A DNA stretch of 8,966 nt from Planctomycetaceae bacterium (GCA_947463775.1 CANHVD010000206.1:1-8966), one strand, 5' to 3'. Shown: positions 1 to 6,385, counted from the stretch's first letter. The notes: generated by a model from the letters alone, not told the origin. Translations and numbers: made by a program.

Positions 1-935
1 GTTTCGTAGTACTTGCGAAACAGGACTTCCAGTGAGGGTGGTCCAATCATAATGTCAGCAAATCCCTGAGCAGCCGCCCATGACATAAAGGAAACAGACG
101 AACCGATAAGTTCCAACATGCATATCTGCTCACGATTCACTCCGAGTTCCGAAGTGCTCTCGGCAATGATTTGCTGAGACGATGAGTCTGGAACGCTCTT
201 CACGACAACGCTTTCCGGCCATTTCAGGTTTCGATAATCCTGCCCGTCGTGAAGTGTCACCACAATCTGTCGAGGAGCCTGAGCCTTCAGCCGACTCACG
301 GTAGAGTCTTCCACAATCTGCCCATCACGAACGATCGCGATCCGATCACAAAGCGTCTCGACTTCACTCAAGGTGTGACTGGAAAACATCACAGTGCGCC
401 CGCTCACCGCCATTTCGCGAAGGCAACTCATCAGCGTATCCTGCATCAGCGGATCAAGCCCGGATGTTGGCTCATCCAGAATCACCAGCTTCGGCTCATG
501 CACCAGCGCCAGGACAAGAGCCACTTTTTGTCGATTGCCGCGAGACATTTTTCGTACCGGCAGGTCAGGCTCCAGTCGAAACCTCTCTGCCAACTCGAAG
601 CCTTTCTGGGTCAGGCTGCGACCATGAATTCTGGAAAGCATCGCGAGGGCTCGGCGAGTCGTCAGCCAGGGATACAATCGAACATCACCCGCGACGTAAC
701 CGACTTCACGGCGAATCTCCGTGCCTTCAGTCCAGCAATCGCGCCCGAAGATTTGGGCAACTCCGGAACCGGCTCTCAAAAGCCCCATCAGAACTCGAAT
801 TGTCGTCGACTTCCCGGCACCATTTGGTCCCAGAAATCCGAAAATCTCACCGGGTGAGATCGTCAGATTGATGTCCGTAATGCCTCGACGCGAACCATAG
901 CTGCGGCACAACTGCCGTGTCTCAATTACCTGCAT
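1..935 (-). CDS. ABC-2 type transporter ATP-binding protein (3' end outside window)
   Basis: Cytoplasmic ATPase of an ABC exporter; the substrate cannot be read from the sequence. The frame is open from ATG at 935 to the left edge (311 codons plus 2 bases), and the final residues (LFRKYY) resemble the usual C-terminus of this subfamily, so little is missing. Visible motifs are Walker A GPNGAGKST (residues 36-44), a signature loop SRGNRQK (131-137) instead of strict LSGGQ, Walker B LVILDEPTSGLD (150-161) and the H-loop SSH (185-187). The Q-loop region reads GYVAGDVRLYPWLT (79-92) and lacks the classical Gln, which I recall as common in ABC-2 ATPases of this branch. Residues from about 215 form the variable C-terminal domain. 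A weak GAGAGG lies 5 nt before the ATG (941-946). The permease is not in the window and is probably just left of it. The gene is divergent from the Cys-rich gene. A drug or Na+ exporter or a gliding-type ABC system are all possible. Confidence 0.93.
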   Translation of the reverse strand, partial: MQVIETRQLCRSYGSRRGITDINLTISPGEIFGFLGPNGAGKSTTIRVLMGLLRAGSGVAQIFGRDCWTEGTEIRREVGYVAGDVRLYPWLTTRRALAMLSRIHGRSLTQKGFELAERFRLEPDLPVRKMSRGNRQKVALVLALVHEPKLVILDEPTSGLDPLMQDTLMSCLREMAVSGRTVMFSSHTLSEVETLCDRIAIVRDGQIVEDSTVSRLKAQAPRQIVVTLHDGQDYRNLKWPESVVVKSVPDSSSQQIIAESTSELGVNREQICMLELIGSSVSFMSWAAAQGFADIMIGPPSLEVLFRKYYE

Positions 936-1184
936 AAAGACCTCTCGAAAACCCTGCTCGCTGTGTTCCGGGTGCGAGAGTTGTAAGGGTTCGTAGTCAC
1001 AACAGCACGCAATTTCAACAGCTTATAGAGAACCATTTGCTCAACGACCGCTCCCGAAACTGAGAATTAACGTTTGAACATCAATCGGGATCCAATCCTG
1101 GAATCCGGGAGAGCTAGTATGTGCTGCGTGGAGAGCGAGCCGGCTGTGACTGTCAGACCATGGGTTTAACCCCATAAAGCTTTG
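936..1184. promoter_or_regulatory. Divergent intergenic region between ABC gene and Cys-rich gene
   Basis: Both flanking genes start here in opposite directions, so promoters for both must lie in these 249 bases. I found no convincing -35/-10 pair on either strand and no Fur-like GATAATGATAATC repeat. In-frame stop TAA at 1167-1169 bounds the start of the plus-strand gene. The only clear symmetric element is the near-palindrome at 1160-1175, listed separately. Confidence 0.5.
1160..1175. promoter_or_regulatory. Near-palindromic ATGGGTTTAACCCCAT, possible operator
   Basis: The 16-bp element is symmetric in 7 of 8 base pairs and ends 9 bp before the ATG of the Cys-rich gene. Its position would let a dimeric regulator or an mRNA hairpin affect initiation. 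It matches no operator I recognise, and short palindromes arise by chance, so the assignment is tentative. Confidence 0.25.
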
Positions 1185-1832
1185 ATGAGAACTCCGTACC
1201 GCAAATTAGCGAACCCGATTTGCCGCTGGCTGAGCTGCCTGTCGGTCGCGTTCGTGTTTTGCGCGGTGCTCTTGCCGATGCCGGTCAGCCTGCGACCCTC
1301 CGATGGTGTTGAGAAAGACTTGTCTCAACCGTTCCCGTGTCAGAATCGTCCGTGCGGATGTCGTTCTGCCGAGCAATGCTGGAAGAAGTGCTGCTGCTTC
1401 ACCAATTCTCAAAAGGTTGCCTGGGCGAAGGCCAGCGGAGTCGACTTGCCGGACTATGTCCTGGCTGCAGCAAAAAAAGAAACAGCAGCCGTCAAGAAGT
1501 CCTGTGCCTTGTGCTCGAAGACAAAGGGCAACGGCGAGAAGCCGAAGTGCGAAGAGTCAATCGCTTCAAAAGACAGTCAGCCTAAAACGTCAGCGACTCA
1601 GGCACCGAAAGCTTTGGCCCGTACCAAAACATCAAAGTGGGTTCTTTCTGTTTATGCTGCCGAATGTCAGGGGCAGCCGACGTTCTCGATGTGCTTCCCA
1701 GCCACGATCATTCCTGCTCGAGTTGTCCCTGTCACGAGCTCTGTCGAGTTAACGGAGATCGTACACGAGATTTCAGAACGGCTGAGCTCAAAAGCTCTCC
1801 GACCGCCGCTCCCTTCTCCAAAGATCGTCTGA
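1185..1832 (+). CDS. Cys-rich exported protein, planctomycete-type, function unknown
   Basis: A 215-residue protein of unknown function. The N-terminus is basic, followed by a hydrophobic segment (about residues 16-34) that acts as a signal peptide or membrane anchor. Twelve cysteines follow in or after that segment. Seven lie in a tight cluster C-X4-C-X-C-X5-C-X3-CCC at residues 52-71, directly before FTNSQKVAWAKASGV, which I recall as a recurring arrangement in planctomycete hypothetical proteins. A CXXC (107-110), C122 and a C-terminal C-X8-C (161-170, CQGQPTFSMC) complete the set. The middle (about 111-150) is Lys/Ser/Thr-rich and probably disordered, and the tail is Pro-rich (PPLPSP). 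The start could be TTG at 1182 or ATG at 1185; I prefer ATG, since an in-frame stop lies at 1167. There is no clear Shine-Dalgarno site. The Cys pattern suggests metal binding or structural disulphides; this is inference. It opens the group of envelope genes running to 5287. Confidence 0.82.
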   Translation: MRTPYRKLANPICRWLSCLSVAFVFCAVLLPMPVSLRPSDGVEKDLSQPFPCQNRPCGCRSAEQCWKKCCCFTNSQKVAWAKASGVDLPDYVLAAAKKETAAVKKSCALCSKTKGNGEKPKCEESIASKDSQPKTSATQAPKALARTKTSKWVLSVYAAECQGQPTFSMCFPATIIPARVVPVTSSVELTEIVHEISERLSSKALRPPLPSPKIV

Positions 1833-2135
1833 GTACTCTTGCCGCCTCATTGTGGTCCTCACCGTGCTCGCGTTTAGATTCGAGTCGCAGGTGAAGATCC
1901 TCGTCACTGCATGTGTTGCACACCAACATGCGCGTCGCTTCAGTTCCCGCGTTTTGTCCAGCCCGCGTTCGCGCGCTCAACCGAACTATCGGTTCGCTCT
2001 CCACAAGCGTGATCCGTCTCGTTTGTGTTGAGCGTGCGAACCGGGGCTGCAGGAACGTGTGAGAACTTAATAGCACACGACGAATCGCACGCACTTCCTC
2101 AGATTTATTCAAATTCGCTTTGGAGCGTTACCATC
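1833..2135. other. 303-nt non-coding gap with two hairpins
   Basis: No convincing gene was found on either strand; open frames here lack recognisable protein character. Two short inverted repeats are present. One at 1909-1931 has an 8-bp stem (GCATG[TG]TTG against CAACATGC) with a 2-nt bulge and loop CACAC. The other at 1979-1994 is AACCGA-ACTA-TCGGTT, a perfect 6-bp stem. Neither is followed by a T tract, so neither looks like an intrinsic terminator. The DUF1559 promoter or leader probably lies here. GGAG at 2122-2125 is the likely ribosome binding site for the ATG at 2136. Confidence 0.5.
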
Positions 2136-3233
2136 ATGATCTCTCGTTCCCGCAATCAATTTCGCGGCTTTACGCTGATCGAGTTGCTTGTTGTCATTGC
2201 CATTATCGCCATTCTGATTTCATTGCTGCTGCCTGCTGTTCAACAGGCCCGCGAGGCTGCTCGGCGAACGCAATGCAAAAACAACCTCAAGCAGTTTGGT
2301 CTTGCTCTGCATAACTATGAAGGTTCGTTCGGTGTTTACCCGATGACGAACGCTCAGAACTACCTCCCGAACACTCAGGGCTTCTCCCCGCAAGCTCGAC
2401 TGCTGCCTTACATGGAGCAGGCCAATCTACAGAACATGCTTGATTTCACGCAGTATGGATTCAGCGGTCCGTTCAATGCGCTGGTTCCAAATCCACAGTT
2501 TGCTACGGCGTTTGCGACACCGTTGCAAGTGATGCTTTGCCCCAGCGATCCAGCTCCTACTCAAAACACTGGTGCCGGCGGAGCGATCTACGCGGGTCTC
2601 AACTACATGATCAGCTACGGCAGCGGTATGAACGCCAACTACGACCTGCGTTGGCCAACCGACGGCATCGTTTACGAGAACTCCAATGCAAGGATTCGAG
2701 ATATCACCGACGGAACTTCGAACACCGTTGTGATGAGCGAAGCGATTCGCAGCATCGGAGCCGACTTTACTCTGGCAGCCGGTACTTTGCCAAAGTTCAA
2801 CTACCAGGCCACGATGAACGGCTCGTCCGGAGTCAGCGCCAATCTGCAGGTTGTGCAGGGACTCGCTGCAACCGGTGGAGCCTGGAGCAATGGTCCGGGA
2901 GGTGTAATCAACAATCCGAACCTTGCTGCCATCTCGGCAACCATGACCAGTTGGCGCGGAGCATCCAGCGCGGCCTTGCGAGGTCGCGGTGTGTCATGGG
3001 CTCATTCCGGAGCGGTCAGCACTTTGACTAACGGCTACAACACTCCGAACAGCAGAATCCCGGATGTTGTCGTGCACTTCACAGGCTTCTTCGGGCCGCG
3101 CAGCTTTCATACCGGCGGTGCTCAGGTTCTGCTCGGCGATGGTTCCGTCAGATTCCTCAGCGACAACATTGATGCCATGCTGCATCGTGGCATGCACAGC
3201 CGCAACGGCGGCGAAGTCCTGGGTGAGTTCTAG
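2136..3233 (+). CDS. DUF1559 domain protein with prepilin-type N-terminal signal
   Basis: A 365-residue protein of the DUF1559 (SBP_bac_10) family, which is strongly expanded in planctomycetes and has no settled function. The N-terminus carries a type IV prepilin/pseudopilin signal FRGFTLIELLVV. Prepilin peptidase would cut after Gly11, giving mature Phe12 with Glu at +5 (Glu16), followed by a hydrophobic helix to about residue 33. The family hallmark C-KNNLKQ-GLALHNY occupies residues 47-61, and MLCPSDP lies mid-protein. The C-terminus has the H-X9-DG motif (His325, Asp335-Gly336). The length is typical. I chose ATG 2136 because it puts the prepilin signal at the N-terminus and has GGAG 10 nt upstream; an upstream in-frame start at 2025 would add 37 residues of unlikely sequence. 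The protein is expected in the inner membrane or a pilus-like filament. Its neighbours are the Cys-rich gene and the PepSY gene, on the same strand. Confidence 0.96.
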   Translation: MISRSRNQFRGFTLIELLVVIAIIAILISLLLPAVQQAREAARRTQCKNNLKQFGLALHNYEGSFGVYPMTNAQNYLPNTQGFSPQARLLPYMEQANLQNMLDFTQYGFSGPFNALVPNPQFATAFATPLQVMLCPSDPAPTQNTGAGGAIYAGLNYMISYGSGMNANYDLRWPTDGIVYENSNARIRDITDGTSNTVVMSEAIRSIGADFTLAAGTLPKFNYQATMNGSSGVSANLQVVQGLAATGGAWSNGPGGVINNPNLAAISATMTSWRGASSAALRGRGVSWAHSGAVSTLTNGYNTPNSRIPDVVVHFTGFFGPRSFHTGGAQVLLGDGSVRFLSDNIDAMLHRGMHSRNGGEVLGEF

Positions 3234-3260
3234 TTCGCTCGGCAGTCGCCAACACTTCCG

Positions 3261-3281
3261 CTGCCGGGTTCACCCCGGTGG
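3261..3281 (+). other. GC-rich hairpin after the DUF1559 gene
   Basis: CCGGG (3264-3268) and CCCGG (3274-3278) flank the loop TTCAC. Two G-T pairs and one C-G pair extend the stem to 8 bp. It lies about 30 nt after the DUF1559 stop and 58 nt before the PepSY start. No T run follows, so it may be a processing or stabilising hairpin rather than a terminator, which would let transcription continue into the PepSY gene. Confidence 0.35.
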
Positions 3282-3338
3282 TTCAACGGCCTTTGCACCA
3301 CTTCCAGCCTATCAACGGTCAACTCTCCCGGGTGTTTT

Positions 3339-4730
3339 ATGTCCGAAAAATCATGGCCCGATTACCGAGCTGTCTGGCGCTGGCACTTCTATGCCGGATT
3401 GCTCTGTATTCCGTTCGTGATTGTGCTCTCGATCAGTGGCTTGATTTATCTATTCAAGCCACAGATCGAAGCATGGAACGATCGACACTACGACAATCTG
3501 CAGTTGTCCAGTCCCGCCAAGCCTGCGTCAGAACAAATCGCCGCTGCGATTGCATCACGACCGGGTTCAACATTCAGCAGTTATGAGTTGCCGGAGTCAT
3601 CCACGTCATCGGCTCGCGTCGTCGTGAAGCATAATGACGCCTCGATTCGAGCCTACGTTCATCCGGAAACATTGCAGGTTCTGCACACGGTCTCGGAGAA
3701 CGAACGTTTCATGCGCTGGATTTTTCGGCTGCATGGAGAACTGTTGATGGGCGATCGTGGATCGAACCTGGTCGAGCTGGCCGCTTGCTGGACGATCGTG
3801 CTTTTGATTACCGGACTTTTCCTGTGGTGGCCGCGAAATGTGAAAGGCCTGGGAGGCGTTCTGTATCCGCGTTTGTTCGGCGGATCACGGATGTTCTGGC
3901 GAGATATCCATAGTGTCGTCGGCATGTGGATCTCGTTCTGTGCCATCTTTCTGCTGCTGACCGGTTTGCCGTGGGCCAAATTCTGGGGCGACTATTTCAA
4001 GCAGGTTCGTCAGGTCACCGGCACTGCTGTCGCACAACAGGATTGGTCCAACAGCAGCGGAAACTCAGGACGTGGTCGTTCAGGAAATTCCGGTGGCGGT
4101 GAACACGGTCACCATGGCAGCAGCGGAGGAAACTCCACCAGTGCGAAAGGTGGCAAGCCGCCAGCCACGCCGGTTGATTTCTCAGCCATCGATATCATGG
4201 TCGCCAACGTTGTGCCCTTGAAGCTGGATGCACCTGTCATCATCGCTGCACCCGGTGGACGATCGAAAACATGGAGTGCGAAATCGAATACTCCGAATCG
4301 GCCGCGTCGCGTTACCGTAGAGCTGGATCCAAAGACCGGCAGCATCCTTAGTCGAGAAGACTTCAAAGATCGACACTGGGTGGATCGCGCTGTCGGAGTC
4401 GGTATTGCGGCTCATGAAGGCGCGTTGTTTGGCTGGCCGAATCAGGTCCTGGGAGTTTTAACGACTCTGGGCCTGGTTCTGCTGTCGGTTAGCGGCGTGA
4501 TTCTATGGTGGAAGCGTCGTGATCAGGGAGTTCTCGGCGCACCAAAACCAGCGTTGAGTCCTCGCGTATCGTGGGGACTGATTTCTATCATTGTTTTGAT
4601 CGGTATCTGCCTGCCGCTTTTTGCGGCCTCTTTGCTGATCGTGCTGCTGTTGGAGTGGCTGGTTCTGAGCCGAATCAGTCCTGTGCGAAACTGGCTGGGT
4701 TTGATCACGAAATCGTCTGCCACAACTTAG
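3339..4730 (+). CDS. PepSY-associated transmembrane protein (PiuB-like)
   Basis: A 463-residue inner-membrane protein of the PepSY-associated TM family, whose better-known members (PiuB-like) are linked to iron or siderophore use, probably as reductases. Hydrophobic segments lie at about 18-39, 144-164, 191-210, 365-390 and 411-443. The N-terminus RWHFYAGLLCIPF, RLHGELLMGDRG (130-141), FWRDIHSVVGMW (186-197) and AAHEGALFGWPNQ (357-369) are family signatures. His16, His132, His191 and His359 recur at membrane borders and are candidate haem or metal ligands. Residues 41-125 form the first extramembrane domain; 211-350 form the second, ending in a PepSY-like VTVELDPKTGSIL stretch. Unusual is a Gly/Ser/His-rich insert at about 238-270 with HGHH at 256-259. 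No good Shine-Dalgarno is visible; ATG 3339 fits the family N-terminus. It lies 105 nt after the DUF1559 gene, probably in the same transcription group. The substrate is not determined. Confidence 0.92.
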   Translation: MSEKSWPDYRAVWRWHFYAGLLCIPFVIVLSISGLIYLFKPQIEAWNDRHYDNLQLSSPAKPASEQIAAAIASRPGSTFSSYELPESSTSSARVVVKHNDASIRAYVHPETLQVLHTVSENERFMRWIFRLHGELLMGDRGSNLVELAACWTIVLLITGLFLWWPRNVKGLGGVLYPRLFGGSRMFWRDIHSVVGMWISFCAIFLLLTGLPWAKFWGDYFKQVRQVTGTAVAQQDWSNSSGNSGRGRSGNSGGGEHGHHGSSGGNSTSAKGGKPPATPVDFSAIDIMVANVVPLKLDAPVIIAAPGGRSKTWSAKSNTPNRPRRVTVELDPKTGSILSREDFKDRHWVDRAVGVGIAAHEGALFGWPNQVLGVLTTLGLVLLSVSGVILWWKRRDQGVLGAPKPALSPRVSWGLISIIVLIGICLPLFAASLLIVLLLEWLVLSRISPVRNWLGLITKSSATT

Positions 4731-4751
4731 GACACGTGACAAAACCGTAGA

Positions 4752-4818
4752 TGAACTCGTGAGAGTTCAGGAACCCCTCCGAATTCTCACGAATCCGGCT
4801 ACGTGGGCATGTTTTTTT
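4752..4818 (+). promoter_or_regulatory. Two mutually complementary hairpins followed by T7
   Basis: Hairpin A (4752-4769) is TGAACTC-GTGA-GAGTTCA, a perfect 7-bp stem. Hairpin B (4779-4798) is CCGAATTC-TCAC-GAATCCGG, with 7 of 8 pairs. The two are also inverted copies of each other: 4755-4768 can pair with 4781-4794 (12 Watson-Crick pairs, one G-U, one mismatch). RNA from here could therefore form either two small hairpins or one long one. Seven T residues follow at 4812-4818, 13 nt beyond hairpin B, which is too far for a textbook intrinsic terminator. It sits between the PepSY and lipoprotein genes and may be a terminator, attenuator, processing site or dispersed repeat. Confidence 0.4.
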
Positions 4819-4836
4819 AGGCCATCTTAACCTCTA

Positions 4837-4855
4837 TGCACTCCTGCGAAGTGCA
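4837..4855 (+). promoter_or_regulatory. 6-bp inverted repeat just upstream of lipoprotein gene
   Basis: TGCACT (4837-4842) and AGTGCA (4850-4855) are perfect complements around a 7-nt loop, ending 15 nt before the ATG at 4871. No Shine-Dalgarno is visible between them. This could be an operator or a translational hairpin; chance occurrence is not excluded. Confidence 0.25.
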
Positions 4856-4870
4856 AACCAGAAACTGATT

Positions 4871-5287
4871 ATGCGGCAATTCAACAGTATCCTCCCCATC
4901 TTTCTGTTCACCGTCTCTTTGCTGGCAGGATGCAGCGACGCGCCGGCTCCAGCGACCGGCGGCACGCCCGGTACTCTGACTTTTGGTGATGGAGTCACCA
5001 GCGATATCAATATCACCGTCCATCGAAGTTCGGCAGGAAGCTTTCAGCCGATTGGTTTTGGACTCACGGATGTCGAGGGCAAATTCATCCTCTACCAAAC
5101 TGGAGCTGCCGGACCTCTCTGGCTCGAACCTGGTGATTACGTATTCACGTTGGAATCAGTTGGCCCGTCGATCGCGTTTCCCAAAGAGTACCTCAGCTCT
5201 CAAACAACTCCGCTTAAGCTGAGCTGGACGGCTGACTCTACGTCGGCAGACCTGACGGTACCACAGAAACTGCAGAGCTCGAAGTAG
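4871..5287 (+). CDS. Small lipoprotein with carboxypeptidase-regulatory/transthyretin-like fold
   Basis: A 138-residue predicted lipoprotein. The N-terminal hydrophobic segment ends in the lipobox LLAGC, so signal peptidase II would cut before Cys21. A short Pro/Ala/Gly-rich linker follows, then a compact beta-rich domain: GTLTFGDG (about 34-41), a central GLTDVEGKFILY (64-75) and LWLEPGDYVFTLE (83-95). The order G-T-h-T-F, h-T-D-x-x-G-x-F and PGDYxFxhE is that of the small transthyretin-like lipoproteins common in planctomycetes. These are often encoded beside DUF1559 genes; their role is unknown, and binding to other envelope proteins or polysaccharide is a guess. ATG 4871 was chosen because it starts the signal peptide. 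It lies 140 nt after the PepSY gene across a structured gap, so cotranscription is uncertain. Confidence 0.85.
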   Translation: MRQFNSILPIFLFTVSLLAGCSDAPAPATGGTPGTLTFGDGVTSDINITVHRSSAGSFQPIGFGLTDVEGKFILYQTGAAGPLWLEPGDYVFTLESVGPSIAFPKEYLSSQTTPLKLSWTADSTSADLTVPQKLQSSK

Positions 5288-5408
5288 AGTTGCTCCTTGA
5301 GCACATCAGGCCAAAGTGCCGACAGTAGAAAATACCAAGCGGCGATCAGACAATGAGAGCTGCCAGGGTTTGAAAGTATTGTCGGGAAGATTTTGGCGGC
5401 CAATGAGC

Positions 5409-5413
5409 AGGAG
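5409..5413 (+). promoter_or_regulatory. Ribosome binding site AGGAG fixing a GTG start
   Basis: AGGAG lies 10 nt before GTG 5424. An in-frame TGA at 5418-5420 excludes any upstream start, so the GTG is the first usable codon and this site supports it. Confidence 0.65.
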
Positions 5414-5423
5414 TCGGTGACGA

Positions 5424-5819
5424 GTGATCTGGACTCGAGTCATTTTCTTTCTCTGCGCGGTCGCGGTCACGTTCGTTGGCCTTGCGTCGCGTCGATATCA
5501 AGCTGCCCTGCCGGAGTTCGTTGGTGAGTATGCCGGTGATACGCTGTGGGCGTTGATGCTGTTCCTGCTGGTGAGTACTTTGCTAACTGGCCGAACGACG
5601 ATGTCTCGCGCAACGATCTCGTCGGTTCTCGCTTTCGTGGTCGAGATCAGCCAACTGTACCACGCTCCCTGGATCGACAACATTCGCAACACAACCTTGG
5701 GTGGAATGATTCTGGGCTTCGGTTTCCTGTGGACCGATGTCGTTTGTTACACCGCCGGGATCATCATCGGAGCCCTTGCCGAATGCGGGCTACGCCGCAC
5801 GTTGCATCGAAAAGCGTAG
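5424..5819 (+). CDS. DUF2809 family (VanZ-like) membrane protein
   Basis: A 131-residue integral membrane protein, almost wholly hydrophobic, with about four helices (roughly 5-22, 38-54, 62-75 and 89-118). It matches the DUF2809 pattern I recall: GLASRR near the N-terminus, LPEFVGEYAGDTLWALMLF (29-47), then VEISQLYHAPWIDNIRNTTLGG (72-93) and GFLWTDVVCYTAGIIIGAL (99-117). The E-x-x-Q-L-Y-x-A-P-W-h-D segment is the family signature and resembles the VanZ core. The biochemical role of DUF2809 is unknown, and the similarity to VanZ does not by itself mean glycopeptide resistance. The start is GTG at 5424. The length is normal for the family. It follows the lipoprotein gene by 136 nt and may be an independent unit. 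Confidence 0.92.
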   Translation: MIWTRVIFFLCAVAVTFVGLASRRYQAALPEFVGEYAGDTLWALMLFLLVSTLLTGRTTMSRATISSVLAFVVEISQLYHAPWIDNIRNTTLGGMILGFGFLWTDVVCYTAGIIIGALAECGLRRTLHRKA

Positions 5820-5939
5820 AACGTTGCGAGAAAAAATCTCAAGCAGAATATGGAGCGATTGAGAGTACCTTGATCGCCGTTGTGGGCATACGCCGCTGCG
5901 TCTCCTGATGGTTCTTCGGTCGTGAGCCGGGTTGATCAG
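5820..5939. other. Non-coding stretch downstream of DUF2809 gene
   Basis: No gene supported on either strand. The only structure is a small GAGA-AAAAA-TCTC inverted repeat at about 5828-5840. An open frame on the minus strand crosses this area but its translation is driven by the neighbouring repeat and is not protein-like. Confidence 0.4.
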
Positions 5940-6018
5940 GAAAGACACGAAACACACGAAAGAATCGCATAGAAGCCACTCGGACGTTTGCCGCCTTTTC
6001 GTGTGTTTCGTGTCTTTC
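5940..6018. repeat. Perfect 22-bp inverted repeat, dispersed TTTCGTG-type element
   Basis: The left arm 5940-5961 (starting GAAAGACACGAAAC) is the exact reverse complement of the right arm 5997-6018 (ending TTTCGTGTCTTTC), separated by 35 nt. Each arm is itself built from short GAAA/CACGAAA units. TTTCGTG-rich palindromes of this kind occur as dispersed intergenic repeats in planctomycetes and other bacteria, and read on the minus strand they give the spurious peptide TTKDTKHTK. The element could be a REP- or MITE-like sequence mobilised in trans. It lies immediately left of the IS481 remnant. Confidence 0.85.
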
Positions 6019-6085
6019 GTGGTAAAAAAGTTCCTATTCTGTCCCGAGCAGTTTTCAACGTAGCCGTGTCGCTGCTGTTGAGACT

Positions 6086-6124
6086 GGAGAGATGGGTAAC
6101 AGGTGTTCGGAGACATGGGTAACA
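6086..6124 (+). repeat. Tandem direct repeat of an IS481-type terminal sequence
   Basis: GGAGAGATGGGTAACA (6086-6101) and GGAGACATGGGTAACA (6109-6124) differ at one position and are offset by 23 nt. The second copy is within TGTTCGGAGACATGGGTAAC, which resembles the TGT-starting terminal repeats of IS481-family elements. Two copies in tandem suggest two transposase sites at one end, or insertion of one element next to an older end. Confidence 0.6.
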
Positions 6125-6385
6125 CATTTATGTGAAGCTGTTGATCCTTGGAAAGGAGGATTGGAATGGCTTGGAAAAAAGTGTCCCTGATGTCTCAACC
6201 AGAAGAGTTTTTTGTATTGGCGTCGGTTGAAGGTGCCAATTTGAGTGAACTGTGTGGTCGATTCGGCGTGAGTCGAAAGACTGGATACAAGTGGCTGGCT
6301 CGGTATGTCGCTGATGGCGCGGAGGGTGGCAGACCAGTCTCATCGGCCGTTAAAACCATCCGGCCAGGCAAATCCATTGCTTGAG
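6104..6385 (+). mobile_element. IS481-family insertion sequence, left-end remnant
   Basis: The segment starts with a TGTTCGGAGACATGGGTAAC end, has a short leader with a strong ribosome binding site (AAGGAGG, 6153-6159) and the N-terminal part of the transposase. Similarity stops at about 6385, and no GTTACCCATGTCTCC right end is seen in the window. Roughly the first 280 bases remain of an element I expect to exceed 1 kb, so it is non-autonomous and dead. Confidence 0.75.
6166..6384 (+). pseudogene. Truncated, frameshifted IS481-family transposase fragment
   Basis: ATG 6166 has AAGGAGG 6 nt upstream. The first 54 residues fit the N-terminal helix-turn-helix of IS481-type transposases: MAWKKVSLMSQPEEF, then ANLSELCGRFGVSRKTGYKWLARY (about 24-47). 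Near 6325 the frame is lost. The original frame continues for 18 unrelated residues to TGA at 6382, whereas the family-like VADQSHRPLKPSG follows in the +1-shifted frame from 6326 before similarity ends near 6385. The catalytic DDE domain is absent. A TTG start at 6148 is possible but less likely. It cannot transpose; a short DNA-binding peptide could in principle still be made. Confidence 0.82.

Noticed and set aside
249..871. Plus-strand open frames opposite the ABC gene
   Set aside because: They lie antisense to a clear ABC ATPase with all core motifs, and their translations have no recognisable protein features.
936..1184. Fur box upstream of the putative metal cassette
   Set aside because: No GATAATGATAATCATTATC-like sequence was found by eye, so iron regulation is not supported by the sequence.
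2025..2135. Upstream in-frame start for the DUF1559 protein
   Set aside because: It would place 37 residues before the prepilin signal, whose short basic leader is expected at the true N-terminus.
4812..4818. T7 tract as a standard intrinsic terminator
   Set aside because: It begins 13 nt after the nearest hairpin, too far for the classical design, so it is only noted as part of the structured element.
5790..6127. Minus-strand open frame with TTKDTKHTK peptide
   Set aside because: The peptide is a by-product of translating the TTTCGTG inverted repeat, and the rest of the frame is not protein-like.
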